From NCBI GenBank assembly GCA_029987115.1, contig DALTWK010000005.1, positions 39,482 through 103,481 of the forward strand: 64,000 nt of DNA, read 5' to 3'. This document shows positions 8,249 through 17,200 of the stretch, one piece after another (within the stretch, counting starts at the first letter, position 1; each line of letters begins with the position of its first letter). The notes under the pieces are model-generated. The model was not told the origin of the DNA. It did no database searches and saw nothing but the letters and a program-made list of their open reading frames with translations. The DNA is from Methanocorpusculum sp. Its GTDB lineage: Archaea > Halobacteriota > Methanomicrobia > Methanomicrobiales > Methanocorpusculaceae. The position numbers and the translations under genes are program-made.

Positions 8249-8883
8249 TGTATGATTATCACTGTCACACAACATTTTCCGACGGAGAGTTGATTCCAAC
8301 TGAATTAATTCGAAGAATGTCTGTTGCAGGCTATACTGAGATGGCAATAGCGGATCATGCAGATTTTTCCAATGTGGAAGAACTGATTGTTGCACAGAAA
8401 AAACTGAAAAAGTCAGCAGATCTCTATGGAATCCACCTCTTTACAGGTATTGAAATAACCCACGTTCCTCCGGAGCAAATTGATGAATTGGCAAAGAAGG
8501 CAAAAAAACTTGGGGCCGAAATAGTTCTTGTTCACGGAGAGACCATCGTAGAGCCGGTAGCTCCCGGTACAAATCATGCAGCTCTTTCTTCCAACTACGT
8601 CGATATACTTGCACACCCGGGACTCATTACAGAAGAAGAAGCGGAACTTGCTGCCAAGAATGGAATAGCTCTTGAGATAACTTCCCGTGGAGGTCACAAT
8701 AGGACCAATGGGCATGTCGTCTCTATGGGACGACTTGCAGGAGCACGTTTTGTAGTACAGTCAGATATTCATTCTCCGGATGATATCATAGATGAACAAA
8801 TGCGGTATTTGGTTGCACGGGGGGCAGGTATGAATGATGAGGAAGCGCACGCAACCCTTTCCTGCAACCTTATTTCTTTCTAA
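8248..8883 (+). CDS. PHP-domain phosphoesterase (histidinol-phosphatase-like)
   Basis: The 211-residue protein is a PHP domain. HxH motif DYHCHTTFSDGE is at 3-14, the second metal motif ADHAD near 36-40, the histidine in VDILAHPGLI and the final metal ligand motif SDIH. Such enzymes hydrolyse phosphate esters with a trinuclear metal centre. Archaeal members are often annotated as histidinol-phosphate phosphatase-like, but no substrate is proven. The position between SRP19 and gar1-tfb is a gene order I recall in other methanogens and does not itself point to histidine synthesis. Confidence 0.85.
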   Translation: MYDYHCHTTFSDGELIPTELIRRMSVAGYTEMAIADHADFSNVEELIVAQKKLKKSADLYGIHLFTGIEITHVPPEQIDELAKKAKKLGAEIVLVHGETIVEPVAPGTNHAALSSNYVDILAHPGLITEEEAELAAKNGIALEITSRGGHNRTNGHVVSMGRLAGARFVVQSDIHSPDDIIDEQMRYLVARGAGMNDEEAHATLSCNLISF

Positions 8884-8889
8884 TCACTC

Positions 8890-8903
8890 ACTCTTTTTTG
8901 AGT
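8890..8903 (+). terminator. Weak hairpin with T-run after the PHP gene
   Basis: ACTC and GAGT pair around six T residues just after the stop codon. The T-run fits archaeal intrinsic termination; the stem is only 4 bp. Confidence 0.25.
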
Positions 8904-8947
8904 ATTGTAATAAGATATTTCGGGTAATGTTTTTATATAACTTAGTC

Positions 8948-8959
8948 ATATTTATATGA
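8948..8959 (+). promoter_or_regulatory. Candidate TATA box of the gar1-tfb operon
   Basis: CATATTTATATG lies in an A/T-rich block before gar1. With the usual 25-bp distance, transcription would start near 8978-8982, about 30 nt before the preferred GTG start at 9011. Confidence 0.4.
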
Positions 8960-9010
8960 GCATAAATACTCTGCGGTTTGTATCTCAGAAATGAAACGGG
9001 GTTTTTCATC

Positions 9011-9301
9011 GTGAAGATAGCAGGAACGGTTATTGCTTGTCGTGGAAAGCGACTTTTGGTCGCTAAATGTGATGCAGGACAACTCCCTCCACTTTATACA
9101 AGTGTAAGCGATATGGAAAATCACCCAGTAGGGAAAATTGTTGATCTCTACGGTAGTGTTTCAAAGCCGTATGTGACAATTCTCTGTTATGGTGAAGCTT
9201 CCAATTCACTTGTGAATCAAGAATTGTATGTGATTCCCGACACAAAACCAGAACAAAAGTTCCGCAAGCAGAAGGGGTATTGGAAGAAACATGGAAACTG
9301 A
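9011..9301 (+). CDS. gar1: H/ACA RNA-protein complex component Gar1
   Basis: The 96-residue product from GTG 9011 fits the archaeal Gar1 beta-barrel: KIAGTVIACRGKRLLVAK, the VGKIVDLYGSVSKPYV core and a basic tail KFRKQKGYWKKHGN. Gar1 joins Cbf5, Nop10 and L7Ae in the pseudouridylation complex. An upstream in-frame TTG (8978) would add 11 residues unlike the family, so GTG is chosen although its Shine-Dalgarno (GGGG) is weak. It overlaps the tfb start by 11 bp, an adjacency common in Euryarchaeota. Confidence 0.88.
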   Translation: MKIAGTVIACRGKRLLVAKCDAGQLPPLYTSVSDMENHPVGKIVDLYGSVSKPYVTILCYGEASNSLVNQELYVIPDTKPEQKFRKQKGYWKKHGN

Positions 9302-10319
9302 AATTGAAAGACTGAGACAGCTGAAGCAACAGCGTGAAAAGATGAAGGAGCGTCAGGGAATATCTGCTCCAAGAGAAAGAGAGAAGGAGAAGCCAGAGGT
9401 AAAGGATACAGAAACTGTAACCGTCTGTCCTGAATGTGGAAGTCACCAACTCGTTCACGACTACGAGCGTGCGGAACTTGTCTGTCAGAATTGTGGACTA
9501 GTTCTCGATGACGATTTCATTGACAGAGGGCCGGAGTGGCGTGCATTCGATCATGATCAGCGCATGAAACGTTCTCGTGTTGGGGCCCCGATGACTTTTA
9601 CAATCCATGATAAGGGTCTTTCCACCATGATTGACTGGAGAAACCGTGACTCTTATGGAAGAGCAATTTCTTCAAAGAACCGTGCGCAGCTTTACCGTCT
9701 ACGAAAATGGCAACGCCGTATTCGTGTATCCAATGCAACGGAAAGAAACTTAGCATTTGCATTATCCGAACTGGATCGTATGGCATCCGCACTTGGTCTT
9801 CCAAGAAATGTTCGTGAAACTGCGGCAGTTGTCTATCGTGATGCAGTTGACAAGAACCTGATTCGTGGAAGAAGTATCGAGGGTGTTGCAGCCGCAGCTC
9901 TCTACGCCGCATGCCGTCAGTGTAATGTTCCAAGAACCCTTGATGAAATAGCAGAAGTATCTCGTGTTACAAGAAAGGAAATTGGAAGAACATACCGTTT
10001 CATATCCAGGGAACTCGGATTAAAACTCCTCCCAACCTCTCCCGGGGATTATGTTCCTCGATTCTGTTCGGGTCTTGGTCTGAAGGGAGAAGTTCAGTCT
10101 CGTGCAATGGAAATCCTAAAACAGGCAGGAGAACGAGAACTAACATCTGGCCGAGGGCCAACCGGTGTTGCAGCCGCTGCAATATATATTTCATCCATCC
10201 TCTCCGGTGAACGCAGAACCCAGCGTGAAGTTGCTGATGTTGCAGGCGTTACCGAGGTTACCATCAGAAACAGATATAAAGAGCTTGCAGAACAGCTCGA
10301 TATAGAGATTATTCTCTAA
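9291..10319 (+). CDS. tfb: Transcription initiation factor IIB (TFB)
   Basis: The protein (342 residues) has an N-terminal zinc ribbon with C46, C49, C65 and C68 (CPECG...CQNCG), the B-reader/linker (PEWRAFDHDQRMKRSRVGAPMT) and two cyclin folds (about 140-235 and 240-342). TFB binds the TBP-TATA complex and recruits RNA polymerase. The leading 40 residues are charged and longer than in the shortest TFBs; the next Met in frame, within MKERQG at about residue 18, also precedes the ribbon. Translation is coupled to gar1 by an 11-bp overlap. Confidence 0.97.
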   Translation: METEIERLRQLKQQREKMKERQGISAPREREKEKPEVKDTETVTVCPECGSHQLVHDYERAELVCQNCGLVLDDDFIDRGPEWRAFDHDQRMKRSRVGAPMTFTIHDKGLSTMIDWRNRDSYGRAISSKNRAQLYRLRKWQRRIRVSNATERNLAFALSELDRMASALGLPRNVRETAAVVYRDAVDKNLIRGRSIEGVAAAALYAACRQCNVPRTLDEIAEVSRVTRKEIGRTYRFISRELGLKLLPTSPGDYVPRFCSGLGLKGEVQSRAMEILKQAGERELTSGRGPTGVAAAAIYISSILSGERRTQREVADVAGVTEVTIRNRYKELAEQLDIEIIL

Positions 10320-10355
10320 TTACTTTTTTGAGAATTATTGTAAAAAAGAAGTGTT

Positions 10356-11000
10356 TCAGTCTTCAATTATCTTTCGTTTCTTCCGCAGTCTCAGATACCG
10401 TGATAGGAAGATAATGCAGAATACAGCCCAAATACCCAAGAATATATAGAGCATCCACTCCCGATTCTTATCATAGTATGTCAGTTGTGCGGAGTTTGTC
10501 TGTGTATAGGTTATGACTGTGTTTGTTCCTTCTTTTGTTATAATTCCGTTGTTCTGGACTGTTCCCAAGATTAGATGGCCTGTAGTATACGGCTCGGGGA
10601 GCGTAACGGAAACATCAAACTTCGCAGGATATTTTCCATAAATAGTATTTGCATCCACCGCTGCTGTATAGGTTAATAGGTAGTTTCCTTTTTCAAAGGT
10701 ATATGTTCCGTTCGAATTAATGGGTGAAACATCCGTTCCATCATCACGGATGAGTTTCAAATCAGTAATATCATCTACGGCAGTATCTCCAAATATTCCT
10801 GGATTTTGGATATAGAAAATGTTTTGATTGTCGAGTGTCAGGACTGCTGATACCGTTTTTCCGTCGGTTGAAACAGTATAATCTGCTGTGTTGGCGGCCG
10901 CAATTGGGGTCGCCAAAAGCAGAATGACCGTAAGTACCGATATTATAATACGGAAAGCAGCGCCTCGATAGTTGGATCGATTTCGATTGGTGTTGCGCAT
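10356..11000 (-). CDS. Exported, C-terminally membrane-anchored protein, DUF5803-like
   Basis: The 214-residue protein has a signal peptide or first membrane segment (residues about 14-36), an extracellular beta-rich domain of about 140 residues and a C-terminal transmembrane helix (WMLYIFLGIWAVFCIIFL) followed by a very basic tail RYLRLRKKRK. This is the layout I associate with archaeal DUF5803 proteins; the family name is from memory. Its first 58 bp overlap the end of thrC, so translation is probably coupled, yet no role in threonine synthesis is apparent. Confidence 0.6.
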   Translation of the reverse strand: MRNTNRNRSNYRGAAFRIIISVLTVILLLATPIAAANTADYTVSTDGKTVSAVLTLDNQNIFYIQNPGIFGDTAVDDITDLKLIRDDGTDVSPINSNGTYTFEKGNYLLTYTAAVDANTIYGKYPAKFDVSVTLPEPYTTGHLILGTVQNNGIITKEGTNTVITYTQTNSAQLTYYDKNREWMLYIFLGIWAVFCIIFLSRYLRLRKKRKIIED

Positions 11001-12142
11001 TGTTTGATAACGGTTTCTGGGTCTTTTAAGAGGTGGCCGGTAACAACACAGACAATCTTTTCATCTTTGTCGAGAAGTCCTTGTTCAGCCATCTTTCTGA
11101 TTCCTGCAACAGATGCCGCAGATGCTGGTTCGACGCCGATACCCTCCATTCTTGCGAGATCTCTCTGCATTGAAAGAATCTCTTCATCGGTGACTGATTC
11201 CGCGGTTCCGCCTGTTTCACGGATAGCACGGAGTGCTTTTTCGGCGTTGACTGGTGCACCAATACGGATAGCAGATGCGACTGTTTCTGGATTCTGCTCA
11301 ACAACAAGTTCCGGTAAATTGTTCTTGATTGCATTGACTACTGGGGCAGAACCCGCTGCCTGAATTCCTGTCATTTTTGGGAGAGAGTCGATATAACCGA
11401 TTTCCTTCCATTCACAGAGACCTTTGTAAACTGCAGAGATATTTCCTGCATTTCCAACTGGGAGGACGAATCGGTCAGGAACGCATCCCAACTGGTCAAC
11501 TGCTTCGAAACCTATGGTTTTCTGACCTTCCAGACGATATGGGTTGATGGAGTTTAGGAGGTATATTCCGTGAGTTACGCAGAGTTCATGAACCATTTCT
11601 AGTGCTCTGTCGAAGTTTCCTCGGATTGAGATGACTTTTGCACCGTGCATCAGTGCTTGAGCAACTTTGCCCAATGCAACGTGGCCTGCAGGAAGCAGAA
11701 CAACCGCCGGCATATTTGCCTTTGCGGCATAGACTGCCATGGACGCAGAAGTGTTTCCCGTGGACGCACAGGCGACAATGTTCTTACCGAGTTGCTTAGC
11801 CATGGAAACACCAAGAGTCATTCCTCTGTCTTTGAACGACCCCGAAGGATTCATACCTTCATGCTTTGCATAGAGGTTTTTGAGACCAAGTTCCTCTCCT
11901 AGCTTTTTTAAGTGATAGAGTGGAGTTCCACCTTCATGCAGAGAGACAGGTTCAATTCTTACAGGGAGGAATTCTTTGTATCTCCAAACACCGATTTCAC
12001 GTTTTTGAAGTTCTTCATGGGAAACCGTGATTTCGTCAAGGTCATACTTGACAGCCAAAAGATGGCCGCATTTTTCACAGTTGTATACGATGGCATCTGG
12101 AGGATATTCCGCACCACAGTGTACACAGACGAGTTTATACAT
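10943..12142 (-). CDS. thrC: Threonine synthase
   Basis: Threonine synthase converts O-phosphohomoserine to threonine with PLP. The 399-residue protein has an N-terminal zinc ribbon (C6, C9, C22, C25), as in archaeal/plant-type enzymes. The PLP lysine is K104 in GSFKDRGMT, followed by ASTGNTSASMAVYAAK for the phosphate-binding region and the glycine loop LPVGNAGNISAVYKG. The length fits this class. The start ATG 12142 has the zinc ribbon immediately after it. It overlaps the downstream membrane-protein gene by 58 bp. Confidence 0.96.
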   Translation of the reverse strand: MYKLVCVHCGAEYPPDAIVYNCEKCGHLLAVKYDLDEITVSHEELQKREIGVWRYKEFLPVRIEPVSLHEGGTPLYHLKKLGEELGLKNLYAKHEGMNPSGSFKDRGMTLGVSMAKQLGKNIVACASTGNTSASMAVYAAKANMPAVVLLPAGHVALGKVAQALMHGAKVISIRGNFDRALEMVHELCVTHGIYLLNSINPYRLEGQKTIGFEAVDQLGCVPDRFVLPVGNAGNISAVYKGLCEWKEIGYIDSLPKMTGIQAAGSAPVVNAIKNNLPELVVEQNPETVASAIRIGAPVNAEKALRAIRETGGTAESVTDEEILSMQRDLARMEGIGVEPASAASVAGIRKMAEQGLLDKDEKIVCVVTGHLLKDPETVIKQCATPIEIDPTIEALLSVL

Positions 12143-12194
12143 ATGTAAATATTCGTGTTCTATCTAAGAAAGGTTATTGGAAAAAGAGGATGAT

Positions 12195-12953
12195 TCAGAT
12201 GTTTTCTAAAGAGAGACCCCAGAGTTTGCGCATGTTTTTTACATCGTCACGAATGGTGTCTGCGTCACATTCCCAAGTAAGTTCCCCCTCAAAAATGCCT
12301 GCATCTTCTAAAATACGTCCTTCTGTATCACATACTAGTGATCTACCAGAACATTCGGTTTGCATTTCTTTATCGTATCCTAGAGCCCCACATGCTACGA
12401 CATAGTATCTGTTTTCAAGTGCACGTGCCCGTAGAAGAAGTTCCCAGTCGGCAACACGCGCAGCAGACCATGCTGCCTGGATTATTACACACTCGACTCC
12501 GAGATTAAGATATTCTCTGAATAGTTCTGGGAATCGTAAATCAAAGCAGATTGCACATCCAAATTTCACCCCTCCGTATTTGAACGTTACAGGTTCTGTT
12601 CCCGGAGAAAAAGCCTTGTCCTCTCCCCCGGGAGTAAATAGGTGGATTTTTGAATATTCAGCAAGAATTTCTCCTTCTGGGGATACAACAAGCATGACAT
12701 TTCTGATACCATCATCCATCGGTTTTTGATAGGATCCGATGATACAGGTGTTTGTTTTTCTGGCAAGTGCTATCCATTGATCGCGAATTTTCAGCCCATC
12801 CGTTGGAGAAACTTTTGGACGCCAACCGGTTGCATACTGTTCGGGAAACACAACCAAATCTGCTTTGACAACTCGCAAGAATTCCTCTGCCTTTTCAAAA
12901 GCGTTTCTCGAATCATCGTATGTCTGAGTTATCTGTGCACAACATATTTTCAT
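12195..12953 (-). CDS. Carbon-nitrogen hydrolase (nitrilase superfamily)
   Basis: The 252-residue protein has the nitrilase Glu-Lys-Cys triad: E38 in VVFPEQYATGW, K102 in YSKIHLF and C136 in GCAICFDLRFPELF. The sequence is closest in feel to the Nit2/omega-amidase branch, which hydrolyses omega-amides such as alpha-ketoglutaramate; the substrate here is not proven. Its ATG overlaps the stop of the ornithine cyclodeaminase-like gene by 4 bp (ATGA), which suggests a shared nitrogen-metabolism role. Confidence 0.88.
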   Translation of the reverse strand: MKICCAQITQTYDDSRNAFEKAEEFLRVVKADLVVFPEQYATGWRPKVSPTDGLKIRDQWIALARKTNTCIIGSYQKPMDDGIRNVMLVVSPEGEILAEYSKIHLFTPGGEDKAFSPGTEPVTFKYGGVKFGCAICFDLRFPELFREYLNLGVECVIIQAAWSAARVADWELLLRARALENRYYVVACGALGYDKEMQTECSGRSLVCDTEGRILEDAGIFEGELTWECDADTIRDDVKNMRKLWGLSLENI

Positions 12954-14185
12954 GATTTATCCAGCTCATGCAGTGCATCTAACAAACTCGGCAGGAAAAT
13001 ACCCGCGTCGGAGACTATTCCTATTGCTTGGGACGTTCCTCTATCCATCAATTTTGTTACCGACGCCGGATTGATATCAACACAAATGGTCTTGATTCTT
13101 GATGGTAGAAGGTTTCCTACAGCTACTGAGTGAAGTAGTGTTGCTACCATTAGCATCATGCCAAGTTTATCGTCATTGATATATTTACGCATGGCATCCT
13201 GAGCTTCGATTGTATTTTGAATTACATCAGGGAGTGGTCCATCGTCTCTGATGGATCCCGCGAGGACGAACGGTACTTTGTTTTTTACGCATTCATACAT
13301 GATGCCTCCAGTGACAATCCCTTTTTCAACGGCATCGTGGATAGAACCGGCATCTGTGATTTTATTGATGGTATAGAGGTGGTGACGGTGTCCTCCTGTG
13401 ACCAGTTCCCCGGTTTTCAGGTTCATACCAAGCGAGGTCCCGTATATGTTATTCTCCAAATCATGGGTTGCAAGTGCATTCCCTGCAAACAGAATGTTTA
13501 TGTATCCTTCTCGGACTAACGTAGCAACTGCTTCCGATGCCCCGCTGTGGATTATTGCAGGCCCTCCAACCAGTGCAACCTTCTTTCCCTCCTTTTTCAT
13601 TCGAAGAATTTCTGCTGCTACACGTTTTATCATGGTAAGACTCGGACGTTCCGAGGATACTTCTCCTCCCATAAATTCGAAAACTCCAATTTCACGTGCT
13701 CGCTCAGGGAACTCGACGTGTACACCTTCTTCTCCTACAACAACCAGGTCTCCTGGTTTAAGTTTTCCTTGGACTGCGCAGTGTGCGGTTTTGTTCTTTG
13801 GGTCCACCACTATTAGGGCATCCATCTTCATTGTCTCAACCGCAATCCAGTCTTTGTTCAGGTGGATATGGGTTGGATGGTTTGTTGTTGAATAGAATCC
13901 TTCTGGTGCGACTTTCTCCTTCTTAACTTCTGCGAGTTTTACGTCCTCATCACCGACAACATAGGCTCCAAGTCGTCTCAGTTCGTTGATTAGTTCCAGA
14001 AGTTTCTCCTCGCTTTCCGCGGTGATTTTCATTTTCGCATAACTTGGATCCAGTTTTTGACGTCCAAGCGAAAATTCCTCTGTATAGAAGTCACCGTTAT
14101 ATTCGACAACAGTATCCATGACTTTATTGAGAATTCCCGAATCGACAATCTGACCCTTCAGTTCAATTTCACGCGATACCTTCAT
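12950..14185 (-). CDS. TIGR00300/LOR-SDH-family protein, probable ornithine cyclodeaminase
   Basis: The 411-residue protein matches the TIGR00300 LOR/SDH family. The N-terminal domain (SREIELKGQIVDSGILNKVMD, then a KMKITAES segment) is followed by an NAD-binding Rossmann domain with KKVALVGGPAIIHSGAS near residue 210 and a domain ending LMDRGTSQAIGIVSDAG. A Methanococcus maripaludis homologue has been reported as an ornithine cyclodeaminase (ornithine to proline plus ammonia), which would supply proline in archaea lacking ProABC. Function here is by family only. It starts at ATG 14185, 78 bp from the divergent giant helicase gene. Confidence 0.8.
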   Translation of the reverse strand: MKVSREIELKGQIVDSGILNKVMDTVVEYNGDFYTEEFSLGRQKLDPSYAKMKITAESEEKLLELINELRRLGAYVVGDEDVKLAEVKKEKVAPEGFYSTTNHPTHIHLNKDWIAVETMKMDALIVVDPKNKTAHCAVQGKLKPGDLVVVGEEGVHVEFPERAREIGVFEFMGGEVSSERPSLTMIKRVAAEILRMKKEGKKVALVGGPAIIHSGASEAVATLVREGYINILFAGNALATHDLENNIYGTSLGMNLKTGELVTGGHRHHLYTINKITDAGSIHDAVEKGIVTGGIMYECVKNKVPFVLAGSIRDDGPLPDVIQNTIEAQDAMRKYINDDKLGMMLMVATLLHSVAVGNLLPSRIKTICVDINPASVTKLMDRGTSQAIGIVSDAGIFLPSLLDALHELDKS

Positions 14186-14262
14186 GATTATTCATTGGTT
14201 GTCTGGATACTTCAAGATTAAGACAAAGAACTTATTCTCTAAACCCGTATAGTACACATAGA

Positions 14263-17200
14263 ATGGCGAGATGTAAAAGAGAGTTGGAGGAGCTTCGTTC
14301 CCGGCTCCTTGATATGACCACACGGAACAATCTTCTAAATTATAAGATGGTGTCTGGCAGATCTGTTAAATTGGCAGAAACTGATTTGTCAAAAATATAC
14401 CTTACGTTGGTCGTGAATGAAAAGGGTATGACATTCCGTCCGGCAGGAACTGATACAATAGCCGATGCTGAAGAGCAGAAATATTGGGGACTCCCTCGTT
14501 TTTCTCAGAAAAACGAAGAATTGCTTCTCGATACGCCATATACCGACATTGAACTACGTAAACGTCTTTATGCCCTACAGGTAAAAAGCAGAAGTGTCTT
14601 CGAAGAACAGGGATACCCGGTTCTCTATCTCGCCTTAGGTTTCATTGAATGGTCTGATTCCAATAACAAGAATTTGAAGGCGCCGCTTATGATGATACCT
14701 GTTGAACTTGTTCGAAGAAAACTGAAAGATGATTATACTCTCTCTTGGTCTGGAGAAGATCCTCAGATATCACCGACTCTTGTTGCCAAATTATTAGAAC
14801 AGAAAATCGAACTGCCAGAACTGGGTCATCTGGAATCCGATACTGATATAATAGAGTATTTTGCTGCAGTTGAGGCGATAATTCACAAGAAGAAATGGCA
14901 TATTACCTACGATGCTATTTTGGACCTTTTCAACTTCAAAAAATATGTAATGTACAAAGATCTTGATCCGGACAGTTGGGGAGATAGTTTTTCAATGGAG
15001 AATCAACCCCTTTTGAATGCTCTCTTCAATCCGAAATCCGCAAAAAGTTCTGTATCTGGTGTAACCTCTGGTGTCTCTTCAGAACATGCCTGTTTCAATA
15101 TTGTTGATGCCGACTCCTCGCAGTTATCTGTTATCGCTGAGGCAAAGAATGGAATGAATCTTGTGGTAGAAGGTCCTCCTGGAACCGGAAAAAGTCAGAC
15201 GATTGTTAACATGATAGCTGAGATGCTCGCTAGAGGGAAAACAGTTCTTTTTGTTAGTGAGAAGATGGCTGCTCTTGAGGTAGTAAAACATCGGCTTGAT
15301 GCTGCCGGTCTATCTCCATACTGCCTTGAGTTGCACAGTCAAACTGCCAAGAAGGTGGAATTACTCCGAGAGTTGGAACGTTGCATGCAGTTTCGTTCGG
15401 AGCCAGTAAAAGTTGATGAACAGCGTCCGATTGTTCTAAAAACACTGGATGTTAATCTCCTTGGATATTGTGATGAATTGAAATCACCTATTGGCGGATC
15501 AGGTTTTACACCATATGAACTATATGGATTGCATGAAAAATATCGATCTTTCTTTGCATCTCGAGGGGAACATCCTCCAGGAATTGTAATAGATAACGTC
15601 ATGGGAATCACACTTTCGGAATATCAGGAAGCATTGTCTGCACTGACGAATCTTCAGGCGTTTATTCCTGCACTTCTGCAACCAGGGGAAACACTTGCCT
15701 CGCATCCGTGGGCAGGCACTCGTCCTGGAACAGTCATGCCATCTGATTGTGAGGAAATCAGGGGGCGTGCGGAAACCTATCAGAAGATGCTGAAACATTT
15801 TGTTGCAGTAATCAAAGATGTATGTGAAGAAGTTCACATCCCCATCCCGGAAACGGAAGCTGACCTCCCCTCATTTATTGAAACTTGTCGGATTGTACTT
15901 GTCGGATTTGAGGGGACGGAATCAACGCTCTGTCATTCTGCTTGGGGAAAGACTGTCATAGTTGATTCCCTTATATCTCGTCAGGAATCAATTTATCGGA
16001 AACATCAGGAAATACTCGAGAAATTCACACCAGAAATTTTCACCTGCAACCCAAGTCAGCTCTATGAAACATATATGCGCGGATCAGATCGTGGATTCAT
16101 GGGGAGATTGTTTTCGAATGAATTTAAAGATCTTAAAGCTACGGTTGCGCCATATTATCGGATAAAAGTTCCAGCAAAGGAACAGATACTTTCAGATCTT
16201 CGTGATGTTCGCGATTATCTTTTGGAGTATGCTGAGTGGAGAGATCATGATGATGAGTTCAAAGAACTTTTCTCTAATGTATGGAAAGGGGTGGATACTC
16301 CTTCTGATACACTTTCTGCGTATTCCAACTGGGTTCACTCCCTCGTAGACCTGGAACAAAACAGACGGATTACGAAAGAAACATTTCGCTCATTTGCACC
16401 GGGTCAGATTGATACCAGTGCTTATTCCCACGCCCTTGACCGTGCTTATCAGGGATTCCTAATGGCAAGAAGAGATTTGTTCAACCGTCTTGGCATGTCT
16501 GAAGAATTCCGTAGGATTCCGTTAGAAGACATCCTCCGACAATCAGATCAGATGGTTGCAAGAACCGATCGGTTGGAGGAATGGGGGAAGTTCCGAACAT
16601 ATGTGATAAACACGGAAAAAACAAGTGCAGCTCCAGTTATCCCCTTCCTACTGTCGGGAAAGCTGGATTATGACGCGTTGGTTCCTTCATATATCGCTGG
16701 GTACGCGGAATCGCTTCTTAAGGAAGCGTACAAGACGCGGAAAAAACTGTCTGATTTCTCCCAAGTATCACAAGAGAAGATGATTGAAGCATTCCGTCTT
16801 GCGGATAAGGAGGATATTGTTGCCAACGCAAAACGAATCGCACGTATTTTGGATGCTAGGAAACCCGAAGCATATTCTGGTGATGTATATGATGAAGAAC
16901 TCTCCGTTCTTACCGGTGAATTTACCCGAAAACGCGGTCACATGTCTATCCGTAACTTAATGACGAGGGCGGGGAGCACTATCCAGAGGATTAAACCATG
17001 CTTCATGATGAGTCCCCTTTCCGTTGCGCAGTATCTGGATCCACGATCTGTGATGTTTGATATCATTATCTTTGATGAAGCAAGCCAGGTACGTCCGGAA
17101 GATGCACTCGGTGCGCTGATGCGTGGAAAACAACTGGTTGTTATGGGCGATTCTCGTCAACTTCCACCGACCACTTTTTTTGATTCCGTTGGTTCGAGTG

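Noticed and set aside
11004..11363. 119-codon plus-strand frame opposite thrC
   Set aside because: Antisense shadow of a fully conserved coding gene.
13398..13895. 165-codon plus-strand frame opposite the ornithine cyclodeaminase-like gene
   Set aside because: Antisense shadow; composition is Ser/Arg/Pro-rich as expected for reversed codons.
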